Source: Paenibacillus xylanivorans
GTDB taxonomy: Bacteria; Bacillota; Bacilli; Paenibacillales; Paenibacillaceae
DNA length: 44,585 nucleotides
NCBI RefSeq assembly: GCF_001280595.1
Contig: NZ_LITU01000070.1
Location: 357,649 to 402,233, forward strand
Direction of reading: 5' to 3'
This document shows positions 25,641 to 33,490 of the stretch, piece after piece. The translations under genes were made by a program, and so were the position numbers. The notes under the pieces are model-generated. The model did not search any database, was not told the DNA's origin, and worked only from the letters and a program-made list of their open reading frames with translations. Numbering within the stretch: position 1 is the first letter of the stretch; each line of letters starts with the position of its first letter.

Positions 25641-25655
25641 TCGATGGATGGATTC

Positions 25656-25699
25656 AGACAAGGGTAGTGGGGCCTCAAGCCTGCTGTCCTTGTCTTTTT
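25656..25699 (+). terminator. Terminator of the MMPL exporter gene
   Basis: AGACAAGG (25656-25663) pairs with CCTTGTCT (25688-25695), followed by five Ts. Confidence 0.82.
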
Positions 25700-25881
25700 A
25701 CCATTTTCAATATTGGAGATTGGAACGGGAAGGTCTGAGATGGAATGGTGGAACTGTAAAATATCCGAAGAATAAGGCGTGTTTCCTGCTTTCTTTATGT
25801 GTGGACGGTTTACGTAGCCAAGGGTTTTGGGACATAATAGAGGTAACGTCAGCCACAGGCAGACGGACGGGATGAACATCA

Positions 25882-26868
25882 ATGGGACAACCAGGGGGAA
25901 GGATGAAAACAAGCATGACGAACCAACTTAATGTGTATTTTAACCATGACGGCGGCGTGGATGACCTCGTATCGCTGTTCATGCTTCTGCAAATGGACAA
26001 TGTAAATGTAACCGGTGTATCGGTTATTCCGGCAGACGGATATCTGGAGCCAGCTACAGATGCCAGCCGTAAAATTATCGATCGCTTCGGCACATATCCC
26101 GTAGAGGTTTCGAAATCCAACTCCAGAGGGAAAAATCCATTTCCTGCGGCGTGGAGATTGCACTCCTTCTATGTAGATGCACTTCCAGTACTGAACGAAT
26201 CCGGCAAAATGGACGCTCCTCTGTCTGCCGTTCCGGCTCACCAGCATCTGATTGAGAAAGTGCGCAACACCGAAGGAAAAACGCTGCTCCTGTTCACAGG
26301 ACCGCTGACGGACCTCGCGCGTGCACTGGACGAAGCACCAGATATTGAAGAGAAAATCGACAAGCTGGTATGGATGGGCGGTACGTTCGAAAGAGGGAAC
26401 GTTGAGGAGCCTGAGCATGATGGTACAGCAGAATGGAACGTATTCTGGGACCCGGAAGCGGCTTACCGTGTATGGCAGAGCGGCATCCAGATTGATCTGG
26501 TAGCCCTGGAAAGCACGAACAAAGTACCTCTGACACCTGCTGTACGTAACCGTTGGGCTGCAGAGCGTCGCTTTGAAGGTGTTGACTTCCTGGGTAACTG
26601 TTACGCAGGATGTCCGCCACTGGTGTACAGTGAAACGAACTCCACGTACTATCTGTGGGATGTGTTGACTACGGCTTCCGTTGGACGTGAGGACATCGTG
26701 AAGAAGAAAACCGTGAACTGTATTGTTATCCCAGATGGTCCAAGTCAGGGCCGTACGGTGGAGCAAGCAGACGGACGTCCAGTACAGCTCGTGTATGATA
26801 CCGATCCGGAAGCGTTCTTCACATACATGACGGATCTGGGCAAAAAAGCTGCTCCGCAGCGCTATTAA
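25882..26868 (+). CDS. Nucleoside hydrolase (inosine-uridine preferring family)
   Basis: The 328-residue protein has a nucleoside-hydrolase aspartate cluster near the start (VYFNHDGGVDDLVSLFML; Asp23, Asp27, Asp28), altered from the usual DTDPGxDD by Asn-His at the first two positions. It also shows LLFTGPLTDLARAL, KLVWMGGTF, AEWNVFWDPEAAYRV, and a C-terminal YLWDVLTTAS. Family members cut the N-glycosidic bond of nucleosides, using a calcium held by those Asps, for salvage. Loss of the first Asp may change metal binding or substrate. The start is uncertain: ATG 25882 is used; ATG 25903 and 25915 are alternatives, the last preceded by GGGGGAAGG at 12 bases and giving the usual short lead to the Asp cluster. 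Confidence 0.85.
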   Translation: MGQPGGRMKTSMTNQLNVYFNHDGGVDDLVSLFMLLQMDNVNVTGVSVIPADGYLEPATDASRKIIDRFGTYPVEVSKSNSRGKNPFPAAWRLHSFYVDALPVLNESGKMDAPLSAVPAHQHLIEKVRNTEGKTLLLFTGPLTDLARALDEAPDIEEKIDKLVWMGGTFERGNVEEPEHDGTAEWNVFWDPEAAYRVWQSGIQIDLVALESTNKVPLTPAVRNRWAAERRFEGVDFLGNCYAGCPPLVYSETNSTYYLWDVLTTASVGREDIVKKKTVNCIVIPDGPSQGRTVEQADGRPVQLVYDTDPEAFFTYMTDLGKKAAPQRY

Positions 26869-26911
26869 TTCAGGCAGCCGCGAGGCGAGCCTTCATTAAA
26901 GGTACAACAAT

Positions 26912-26984
26912 AAAAAGCCGCAGGCAGGATGAACAGGAATGGAGTAACCCCCATGTTTCCGTTCCCTGCCTTGCGGCTTTTTTT
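26912..26984. terminator. Strong two-way terminator
   Basis: AAAAAGCCGCAGGCAGG (26912-26928) pairs with CCTGCCTTGCGGCTTTTT (from 26965), giving a long stem with T-runs on both strands. It separates the converging nucleoside hydrolase and chemoreceptor genes. Confidence 0.88.
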
Positions 26985-27029
26985 GTATTCATCTAGTGGG
27001 CACCATGGATTGCCCGTCTGCTATCGGAT

Positions 27030-28748
27030 TTATATTTTGAATCGGCTTATCAACCCGTTCAATTCACTGGACAACACGCGGAGGGATTCCGCAGATGTGT
27101 TCATCTCATCCATCGATTGCAGCTGACCACTGGTTGTAGCGGAAACCTCCTGAATGTTGGAAGAAGACTTGCGCGAGATGTGCTCCATGTCCTCAATGGA
27201 AGCTGATACCTCCTCCGCACTTGCGGAGAGCTGCTCGGAGGCTGCGGACACTTCATGCAGACGTTCATTCATCGTTTCAATGCCCGAATGAATGGACGTG
27301 AACGAACGTCCTGCTTCCTGAACAACAGCAAGACCGGACTGTACTTCTAATGTACTGGCCGACATATGCGAAGATAAAACGGCAGTCTGGCGAGTAATCT
27401 CGGCGATCAGTTCAGTCACATGCTGGGACGATTGCTCCGATTCCCCCGCAAGCTTCCGAACCTCGGAAGCAACAACGGCGAATCCGCTGCCATGTTCCCC
27501 GGCACGAGCAGCTTCAATGCTTGCATTCAATGCCAGCAGACTGGTCTGGGAAGCGATACCCTTCATCATGTGAGCTACGGACTCAATTTTGCTGGAGTAT
27601 TGCGCGAGCTGTGAAGTAGACACCGCCATCTGCGCATTGGCCTGATGAATTTTGTCCATGCGGTCGATTGCCGTGTTGATGTTGGTCTGACCCTGTATCG
27701 CGTTATGGGTCGTTTCCTCGGATACATCAGCTACCATGGAAGATGAATTCGCAATATGCTGCATGCTGCGTGTGATTTCCTCCATCGCTACAGTGACTTC
27801 TCCTGAGCGTGCAACCTGCTCCGCAGCGCCTTTGGCTGTAAGGTCTGTGTGCTCGGCAATGCGCTGGCTGGCTTCGGCTGTCGCCTGCGAGTGTTTGGAC
27901 ACCCCTTCGGCGGCTTGCAGCAGGGAATCGGAGCTTTTGCGAATACCTGTCATGACATCCCGTGTATCCGTGACCAGATGTTTGAACTCCGAAGCCAGCT
28001 GTCCGACCTCATCCTTCCGTCCGAGCTCGACATTGACGGTCAGATCACCTTTGCCTACCTCAGCAATGATCTTCTTCAGTTTCACCAGAGGACGGGTCAA
28101 ATAATGCGCAAATCCATAGACCAGCAGCACGCTGAGTAATACGATGGCAAGGGCAGTCCAGATCATGGTCATCCGATTACGTGTCATTAGCTCGTAGACG
28201 GCAGTGGAGTCCAGGTCAGCACCAACCAGACCAAGCAGCTCCCCATTGGCCCCATGAATCGGTACATAGGCTGTAATCGTTGCGCCGTACTCATCCTGGG
28301 TCAGATCGCCCCGGAAAGGTTCATTTTGTGCAAAGGCTTGCAGCATTCCCGCATATTGGTTCTCTTCAGGGGACCCGTAGGGAGAGAAATCATCCTCTTC
28401 CACATCCGGAGCAGCGCCATCCACCACGTAATAATACGATGCGGCTCCGTTCTCTTCACGCTTACCAAGCGTATATAGATACTTCAACCCATTGGCCTGG
28501 CGAAGCTGGCTGAGTTGTTCGCGCAAAATATCGTAATACTCGGTTTGATCCTGTCCTGTACTGAGCGGCGCATACAGCGAGGTGTCGATGGATTGTGCTG
28601 CTCGTTCGGCAACAGCCTGTGCCTGCATGCCCATCGATTGTTCAACCAACTGTGCAGATGAGCGATACATGGTAATGCCAAGAACGGCTCCTGCTGCCAG
28701 CATCAGACAGGAAAAAAATAAAAAGATACGCATAAACAAACTGTTCAT
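27030..28748 (-). CDS. Methyl-accepting chemotaxis protein
   Basis: The 572-residue receptor has a first membrane helix (about residues 6-27), an extracellular sensor of about 160 residues with a Cache-like pattern (YDILREQLSQLRQANGLKYLYTL, YYYVVDG, GATITAYVPIHGANGELLGLVGADLD), a second helix (about 193-214), a HAMP domain (HYLTRPLVKLKKII...KDEVGQL) and a long helical signalling domain whose hairpin tip is EAARAGEHGSGFAVVASEVR. It should relay an outside small-molecule signal to CheA/CheW; the ligand is not predictable. AAGGGGGAG precedes ATG 28748. No flagellar or che genes are nearby. Confidence 0.93.
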   Translation of the reverse strand: MNSLFMRIFLFFSCLMLAAGAVLGITMYRSSAQLVEQSMGMQAQAVAERAAQSIDTSLYAPLSTGQDQTEYYDILREQLSQLRQANGLKYLYTLGKREENGAASYYYVVDGAAPDVEEDDFSPYGSPEENQYAGMLQAFAQNEPFRGDLTQDEYGATITAYVPIHGANGELLGLVGADLDSTAVYELMTRNRMTMIWTALAIVLLSVLLVYGFAHYLTRPLVKLKKIIAEVGKGDLTVNVELGRKDEVGQLASEFKHLVTDTRDVMTGIRKSSDSLLQAAEGVSKHSQATAEASQRIAEHTDLTAKGAAEQVARSGEVTVAMEEITRSMQHIANSSSMVADVSEETTHNAIQGQTNINTAIDRMDKIHQANAQMAVSTSQLAQYSSKIESVAHMMKGIASQTSLLALNASIEAARAGEHGSGFAVVASEVRKLAGESEQSSQHVTELIAEITRQTAVLSSHMSASTLEVQSGLAVVQEAGRSFTSIHSGIETMNERLHEVSAASEQLSASAEEVSASIEDMEHISRKSSSNIQEVSATTSGQLQSMDEMNTSAESLRVLSSELNGLISRFKI

Positions 28749-29022
28749 TAGTAAAAATGCTCCCCCTTGATATGTCAGTCTTTAAAGGCTTAAGTTGAAG
28801 CTGGATGAATCGTCTTATTGGAGCTGCTTTTCCTTCTTTGCTAACGTACATATATGTATTTCATTTCTATTTAAAATATCGGCATCTGCATAATAAAGAA
28901 TTAGCCCCCAGAGCAAGTTGATCCGGAGGCTTATCTCGTTTGAAGCGTATAAATCGATATCCCATCCCTTGGACTCCCCATGATTGCAGGAAACATTTGC
29001 TGTTGTTACTACAAAGAGGGCT

Positions 29023-29766
29023 TTACATCGTCCCGCCACCCTGGCGGATGGAGGCAGGGATCTTTTCAGGCCCCTGGTTAATATATTTATTAATGAAAGT
29101 GCCTACTTTGGCATCATCGAATTGGTCCAGCTTCATCGTTTTGGTCCATGCCGTCACGACGACCTCACTGCCCTCGGGGATATCCTTGTTTGGTACAGCG
29201 AGGATACCTGATCCAGCTTTACGGAACTTGGCAAGATACTTTAGATGCTCTTTCAGCTCATCACTTGCGTTCTCACGATAATAAATGATGATATCCCCAT
29301 GCTCCAGATTATGTACAAGGTATGGATAGCCGGGGAAATCCGTGTAGAATCCAAACTTGATATCATGCGGATTATGAGGTCCAGACGTCGGGATGGTCAT
29401 CTCATATTGGATCGGTTCTTCCGTATGATCTGCCCCGTAGTACTCATCGTCGGTCACCTCGATCGTAGCACCAGCATTCAGATCTGCTACATCATACTTG
29501 GTAAGTGCGCCCTGTATGAAGAATAGGACAAACGAAATGATAGACACTCCCAGTAGTGCATGAGCAGTCAGTCGGATGGATCGTGTTTTCTTTTTAATCA
29601 CAGCTCGTTCATTCTTCTTCATATGTGCCAGTACAGACTTCTGGGTGCGTGAAGACCAGATATAAGCTGCGATGGAGAGCAATAGAACGACTGCACCAAC
29701 GATAAGCCAAAGGTAGGATGTGCCTGCCTCGTGCTCCATTTGCATATGATTCATATTCATGTCCAT
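29023..29766 (-). CDS. DUF3105 membrane protein with Met/His-rich N-terminus
   Basis: The 247-residue protein begins MDMNMNHMQMEHE (five Met and two His in 13 residues), then has two membrane helices (about 17-38 and 68-88) around a basic loop, and a C-terminal DUF3105 domain with SGPHNPH, FYTDFPGYPYLVHNLEHGDIIIYY and a hydrophobic final strand. DUF3105 function is not established as far as I know. The Met/His-rich tail resembles copper- or silver-binding segments, which is suggestive only. It is preceded by AGAGGAAA and stands alone behind an unusual control region with two matching 19-bp dyads (29814 and 29912), so its expression is probably tightly repressed. Confidence 0.82.
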   Translation of the reverse strand: MDMNMNHMQMEHEAGTSYLWLIVGAVVLLLSIAAYIWSSRTQKSVLAHMKKNERAVIKKKTRSIRLTAHALLGVSIISFVLFFIQGALTKYDVADLNAGATIEVTDDEYYGADHTEEPIQYEMTIPTSGPHNPHDIKFGFYTDFPGYPYLVHNLEHGDIIIYYRENASDELKEHLKYLAKFRKAGSGILAVPNKDIPEGSEVVVTAWTKTMKLDQFDDAKVGTFINKYINQGPEKIPASIRQGGGTM

Positions 29767-29813
29767 ATCGATTTCCTCTGCCTTTCCTTAATAAAATGAA
29801 TGATCACAACAAT

Positions 29814-29832
29814 ACACTACGTTTCGTAGTGT
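29814..29832. promoter_or_regulatory. Operator copy 1 upstream of the DUF3105 gene
   Basis: ACACTACGTTTCGTAGTGT is a perfect dyad with a 3-base centre. It shares the frame ACACTA-N7-TAGTGT with copy 2. It lies in the predicted 5' untranslated region, 47 bases before the start codon. A weak second promoter (TTGTTA, 16 bases, TAGTGT on the minus strand) overlaps it. Confidence 0.65.
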
Positions 29833-29911
29833 TAATAACAATGGAAAAGGTCATATGTAAGATGGAGTGCTCCACACTTCCAATTCTTACGTAAAAAAGA
29901 ACATACCTTTT

Positions 29912-29950
29912 ACACTACACATTATAGTGTATGAAACGCAACAAGTGCAA
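29912..29950 (-). promoter_or_regulatory. DUF3105 promoter with operator copy 2 over its -10 box
   Basis: On the minus strand TTGCAC (29945-29950), 18 bases, TATAAT (29921-29926). The 19-bp dyad ACACTACACATTATAGTGT (plus strand, 29912-29930) covers the -10 and start point exactly, so a bound dimer would block RNA polymerase. Arms match copy 1. Confidence 0.7.
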
Positions 29951-29969
29951 TCTGCGACGGTGTAAACAC

Positions 29970-30001
29970 AAAAAAGGCCCTCTCGCATAAGCGGGAGAGC
30001 C
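29970..30001 (-). terminator. Terminator of the zinc-ribbon/Yip1 gene
   Basis: On the minus strand GGCTCTCCCGC pairs with GCGAGAGGGCC (one G-T pair) and is followed by six Ts; 26 bases past the stop. Confidence 0.88.
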
Positions 30002-30026
30002 GTCGTAAGAGCTTTAGAACTAGATA

Positions 30027-30941
30027 CTACAGACGACCGTATGGAGAATACATCAGGCCAATCAATCCAATGATCGTACTGCCGAGCAAGCGATAAAGCA
30101 TATAAAACAAAACAACGTTGGCAATCAACACGCTGTACATGCTGTCGATGGCTGCTTTGGTCCGGTTCAACGGATACTGGAACAGCACCGTATTAAGCGA
30201 TATAAAGATAATTAAATACGAAACAACGAGGAAGAAGATGGCGATGGAATACGAGATAACAATAAACAGATTTGCCAGAACAAGCGACGCTACAGCGGGT
30301 ACGAGTAATGTACCGAACTGGGCAACCAGTATTTTAGGACGGAACGTTATTTTTTCAATCTTTAATATGGCATAGATCAATGCTATTGCAACAATCAAGG
30401 TAATGGCGGTGAACAACAGCGGTCTGATAAACCCGCTAATGAACAATCCGTTCACATCCATCCGGCCGAATGTAATCAAAACGTATGTAGAGGATAAAAT
30501 CGCAATCAGAGCCATCGTGATCCAGCCGTTAAGTGAATGCTGTTCACCAACGGTTTTCATGGTTTGATAAGGACGGGTGAGCACACTAAGAAAATAGGAT
30601 AGATACTGTTTACTTACTTCTTTGGCTTGCTGAACTTTCTCATTTTGTACGATGTTGTTCCACTGATTGGTGTTGTTGTCTCCCGAAGATGTATGATCGT
30701 CTGTGCTGGAAGAGTCGGATACGTGCTGTACAGGTCTGGGAGCAGAAGGTGTGTTGGATGAGATGGGAGTGTGAGAAGGTGTCGCCTGTGTGCTCGACCA
30801 ACGGGTATATTCGGGTTCGGCAGCAGCGGATTGTTGATCCTGAGCGGTATCTGCATTAGGGGAAGAGGGGGTTAGATTAGAGCCGCACCTCTCGCAAAAA
30901 CTGGCATTTCCATTTTCATGATTACATACTGGGCATTTCAT
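30027..30941 (-). CDS. Zinc-ribbon Yip1-domain membrane protein
   Basis: The 304-residue protein begins with a zinc ribbon (Cys3, Cys6, Cys17, Cys20 in MKCPVCN and FCERCGSN), followed by about 90 polar Ser/Thr/Pro/Gln-rich residues that are probably disordered. A Yip1-like membrane domain of about five helices (about 125-300) follows, opened by the phrase LSVLTRPYQTMK. Such proteins are common in Bacillota; a role in membrane organisation or secretion is only inferred from the eukaryotic name. GGAGG lies 8 bases before ATG 30941; an ATG at 30962 embeds that site. It diverges from the iron-uptake operon. Confidence 0.82.
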   Translation of the reverse strand: MKCPVCNHENGNASFCERCGSNLTPSSPNADTAQDQQSAAAEPEYTRWSSTQATPSHTPISSNTPSAPRPVQHVSDSSSTDDHTSSGDNNTNQWNNIVQNEKVQQAKEVSKQYLSYFLSVLTRPYQTMKTVGEQHSLNGWITMALIAILSSTYVLITFGRMDVNGLFISGFIRPLLFTAITLIVAIALIYAILKIEKITFRPKILVAQFGTLLVPAVASLVLANLFIVISYSIAIFFLVVSYLIIFISLNTVLFQYPLNRTKAAIDSMYSVLIANVVLFYMLYRLLGSTIIGLIGLMYSPYGRL

Positions 30942-31093
30942 GGCATGAGCCTCCAATTTCATAAATTAAGATCATATAGACATTTTGTCTCATTTTAACG
31001 GTTGATGACGAAGTTTGTCTATGTTTTCAAAGGAATTAATATCCGTTATTTTCCACATGGCTGTGTGGTTAAACTGGTTCCCTTATTTTCATA

Positions 31094-31122
31094 TTGACAT
31101 AAGTATGCGCTGGAATTATGAT
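31094..31122 (+). promoter_or_regulatory. Strong sigma-A promoter of the iron-uptake operon
   Basis: TTGACA (31094-31099), 17 bases, TATGAT (31117-31122). Predicted transcription starts near 31129, just before the Fur box. Confidence 0.85.
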
Positions 31123-31136
31123 GTCATTACCGAAAT

Positions 31137-31172
31137 TGATAATCATTATCATTATCATTATCATTATCATTA
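31137..31172 (+). promoter_or_regulatory. Fur box extended by ATTATC hexamer repeats
   Basis: TGATAATCATTATCA (31137-31151) matches the Bacillus 7-1-7 Fur box at every position. From 31145 the hexamer ATTATC is repeated four times in tandem and ends with ATTA. The array covers about +8 to +43 of the predicted transcript, so Fur with iron would block the operon. Confidence 0.93.
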
Positions 31173-31261
31173 AATGAACGTTAATCCAAGGTTTGTACTC
31201 AGCGACATAATATGTGCAGGTGTACAGGCAAATCAGTTTAACCAATAGGGAGTGTATCGAG

Positions 31262-32158
31262 TTGAAAAAAATATTGGCATTGCCGGCCGTTGTGCTGGCA
31301 ACTTCGGTTTTACTCGCCGCTTGCGGCAACAATGAAACTGCTTCGGACAAGCAGGCAGAAACGCCTGTTGCTCAAAGCGAAAATCAAACTTCCACAGAAA
31401 CTGCGGATGCAGCAGATCAGGAAGCGACCGGGAGCGATTATACAACCGCAGTGGATGGCTATCGCGCGTTTGCAATCGAGCAGATTGATGAATTCGTGAA
31501 GCAAACAGAGAAGTTCACGGATGCGGTGAAAGCCGGTGATCTGGAGACTGCCAAATCATTATATGCACCAGCTCGTATGTATTATGAACGAATTGAACCG
31601 GTAGCCGAGGCGCTTGGGGATCTGGACCCGAATATCGACGCGCGTGACGGAGATGTGGAGGCTGCCGACTGGCGCGGATTCCACCGGATTGAGAAAGCAC
31701 TATGGGAAGACAAGACGACCGAAGGCATGAATGACTTTGCGGATACATTGTTAAGTGATGCGAAGCTGCTGCGTGCCAAAGTAGAGACGATGGACATTGA
31801 TGCAAGCCTGATGGTAACGGGTGCGGTAGAGCTGCTGAATGAGGTTTCCTCTAGCAAGGTAACAGGTGAAGAGGAACGTTATTCCCATACGGATCTGTAT
31901 GATTTTGCGGCTAATGTAGAGGGGGCACGTGAGATCTATAACCTGCTCAAGGATGATCTGGCTGCCAAAGACAAGGATCTGAATCAGCAGATTTCGGACC
32001 GATTCGATGCGCTCGAGAAAGAGCTTGCTCCATTCAAGGATGGAGACGGGTATGTTTCCTATGAGAAGCTGAAGGATGAGGACGTGAAGAAGCTGAGCCA
32101 GAACCTGGATGCATTGGCCGAACCACTGTCAAACATGGGACAGGTCCTGGGAGTGTAG
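31262..32158 (+). CDS. efeO: Iron-uptake lipoprotein EfeO/EfeM (imelysin/M75 family)
   Basis: The 298-residue product has a lipoprotein signal (LLAAC, Cys21), an acidic linker, and an all-helical M75/imelysin domain with the metal motif HxxE at His141-Glu144 (GFHRIEKALWED). It lacks the N-terminal cupredoxin domain of E. coli EfeO, so it is the short EfeM type, like B. subtilis YwbM. It would bind iron outside the membrane and feed the EfeU permease. The start is TTG 31262, seven bases after GGGAGTG; the open frame extends upstream without a ribosome site. It is the first gene of the Fur-controlled operon; efeB follows after 4 bases. Confidence 0.93.
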   Translation: MKKILALPAVVLATSVLLAACGNNETASDKQAETPVAQSENQTSTETADAADQEATGSDYTTAVDGYRAFAIEQIDEFVKQTEKFTDAVKAGDLETAKSLYAPARMYYERIEPVAEALGDLDPNIDARDGDVEAADWRGFHRIEKALWEDKTTEGMNDFADTLLSDAKLLRAKVETMDIDASLMVTGAVELLNEVSSSKVTGEEERYSHTDLYDFAANVEGAREIYNLLKDDLAAKDKDLNQQISDRFDALEKELAPFKDGDGYVSYEKLKDEDVKKLSQNLDALAEPLSNMGQVLGV

Positions 32159-32162
32159 AACG

Positions 32163-33437
32163 ATGACCGAGCAGAAAAAGGATTCGCTGAAAAAGCCGTT
32201 GTCACGACGTGAAATGTTGAAGCTGACCGGGGTGGCCGGACTGGGTCTGCTCTTGGGTGGAGGCGGTGCCAGCGGTCTGATGGCGCTGGGCCGCAAAAGC
32301 AGTCTGGCGGCGTTGGCCGAAACCACGCCAGACAAGGCACTGCCCTTCTATGGTAAGCACCAGGCGGGCATTATTACCCCGGCTCAGGATTTCATCTGCT
32401 TTGCCGCCTTTGATGTGACGGCGGGGAGTGCGGATGATCTCCGCCGTCTGTTCAAGAACTGGACGGCGGCTTCCGCTGCCATGGCCGCAGGAGAGATGAT
32501 TGGTGAACATAATACAACGCTGAATACGCCGCCCACCGATACGGGCGAAGCGGCAGGCCTGACACCGTCACGAACCACGTTGACGTTTGGTGTGGGACCC
32601 TCTTTGTTTGACGGGCGCTTCGGGCTGCAAGGCCGGAAGCCCAAGGGTCTGCGCGATCTGCCGGCATTCACAGGAGATGCGCTGGACCCGCAGTGGTGTG
32701 GTGGCGACCTGTGCGTACAAGTCTGCGCAGACGATATGCAGGTCGCCTTCCATGCCATCCGCAATCTCGCGCGCATCGCTCGCGGGCATGCGGTATTGCG
32801 CTGGACGCAGGAAGGTTTCCAGCGCACAGGCCGAGCTGACCCTGCGGGTGGAACACCGCGCAACTTGCTCGGCTTCAAGGATGGCACCGGCAATCCGGAT
32901 CCCACGGATGCGGTGCTGATGGACCAGACCGTCTGGGCGCAGCCAACTGACGGTCCAGGGTGGATGGCCGGCGGCAGCTATATGGCCGTCCGCCGGGTTC
33001 GCATGCGTGTGGAGGTGTGGGACCGCTCCACACTGAAAGACCAGGAGGCGACATTTGGACGCCACCGGGACAGCGGAGCGCCGCTTGGCAGCCGCGGCGA
33101 GTTCGATCCGGTAGATCTGAAGGCCAAGTCTGCCGATGGACAGCCGATTATTCCGGCAACGTCACATCTTCGTCTAGCGAAGGGTGATGGTAGCCAGCAG
33201 ATTTTACGCCGCTCCTACTCGTATTCGAGTGGACTCGATGCCAAGACCGGACAGCTGGATGCAGGGTTACTGTTCATTAGCTATCAACGGGACTTGGAGA
33301 AGCAGTTTATTCCGATTCAGGAACGACTGGCAAAGAGCGACAAGCTGAACGAATATACCGTGCACACAGGCAGTGCTGTATTTGCCTGTTTCCCCGGGAT
33401 TACGAATGGCGGATATATTGGCGACGCCTTGATCTAA
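32163..33437 (+). CDS. efeB: EfeB, Tat-exported DyP-type haem peroxidase
   Basis: The 424-residue enzyme starts with a twin-arginine signal (SRREMLKLTGVAGLGLLLG) and has the DyP motif around catalytic Asp240 (GFKDGTGNP) and the proximal haem ligand His301 (FGRHRDSGAPLG). EfeB is folded with haem in the cytoplasm and exported through Tat. It is thought to oxidise ferrous iron for EfeU or to take iron from haem. GGGAG lies 9 bases before ATG 32163, partly inside the end of efeO, consistent with coupled translation. The middle of the gene is noticeably richer in GC than its neighbours. Confidence 0.95.
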   Translation: MTEQKKDSLKKPLSRREMLKLTGVAGLGLLLGGGGASGLMALGRKSSLAALAETTPDKALPFYGKHQAGIITPAQDFICFAAFDVTAGSADDLRRLFKNWTAASAAMAAGEMIGEHNTTLNTPPTDTGEAAGLTPSRTTLTFGVGPSLFDGRFGLQGRKPKGLRDLPAFTGDALDPQWCGGDLCVQVCADDMQVAFHAIRNLARIARGHAVLRWTQEGFQRTGRADPAGGTPRNLLGFKDGTGNPDPTDAVLMDQTVWAQPTDGPGWMAGGSYMAVRRVRMRVEVWDRSTLKDQEATFGRHRDSGAPLGSRGEFDPVDLKAKSADGQPIIPATSHLRLAKGDGSQQILRRSYSYSSGLDAKTGQLDAGLLFISYQRDLEKQFIPIQERLAKSDKLNEYTVHTGSAVFACFPGITNGGYIGDALI

Positions 33438-33490
33438 TAGAAGGTTAGATCGCACTGAACGGTGTCAGAGGAATAAGGAGGATGACAAAG

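Larger units (their letters stand above)
30942..31261. other. Divergent control region of the iron-uptake operon
   Basis: This 320-base region holds the iron-uptake promoter at 31094-31122 and the Fur-box array at 31137-31172. The left 120 bases show only a short CCACA/TGTGG hairpin near 31054 and must carry the Yip1-gene promoter, which I could not place. Confidence 0.5.

Noticed and set aside
25879..26766. 295-codon minus-strand open frame
   Set aside because: Mirror of the nucleoside hydrolase gene without its own motifs or ribosome site.
28847..28858. 12-bp palindrome TACATATATGTA upstream of the chemoreceptor gene
   Set aside because: AT-rich and short, with a spacing different from CopY-type TACANNTGTA; easily due to chance.
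31137..31172. Tandem ATTATC units considered as a CRISPR-like or coding repeat
   Set aside because: Six-base units with no spacers, placed directly after a promoter and starting with a perfect Fur box; a regulatory array explains it.
32163..33437. Higher GC of efeB considered as a sign of recent transfer
   Set aside because: The gene sits in its normal operon with tight spacing and family-typical sequence; the composition shift alone is weak evidence.
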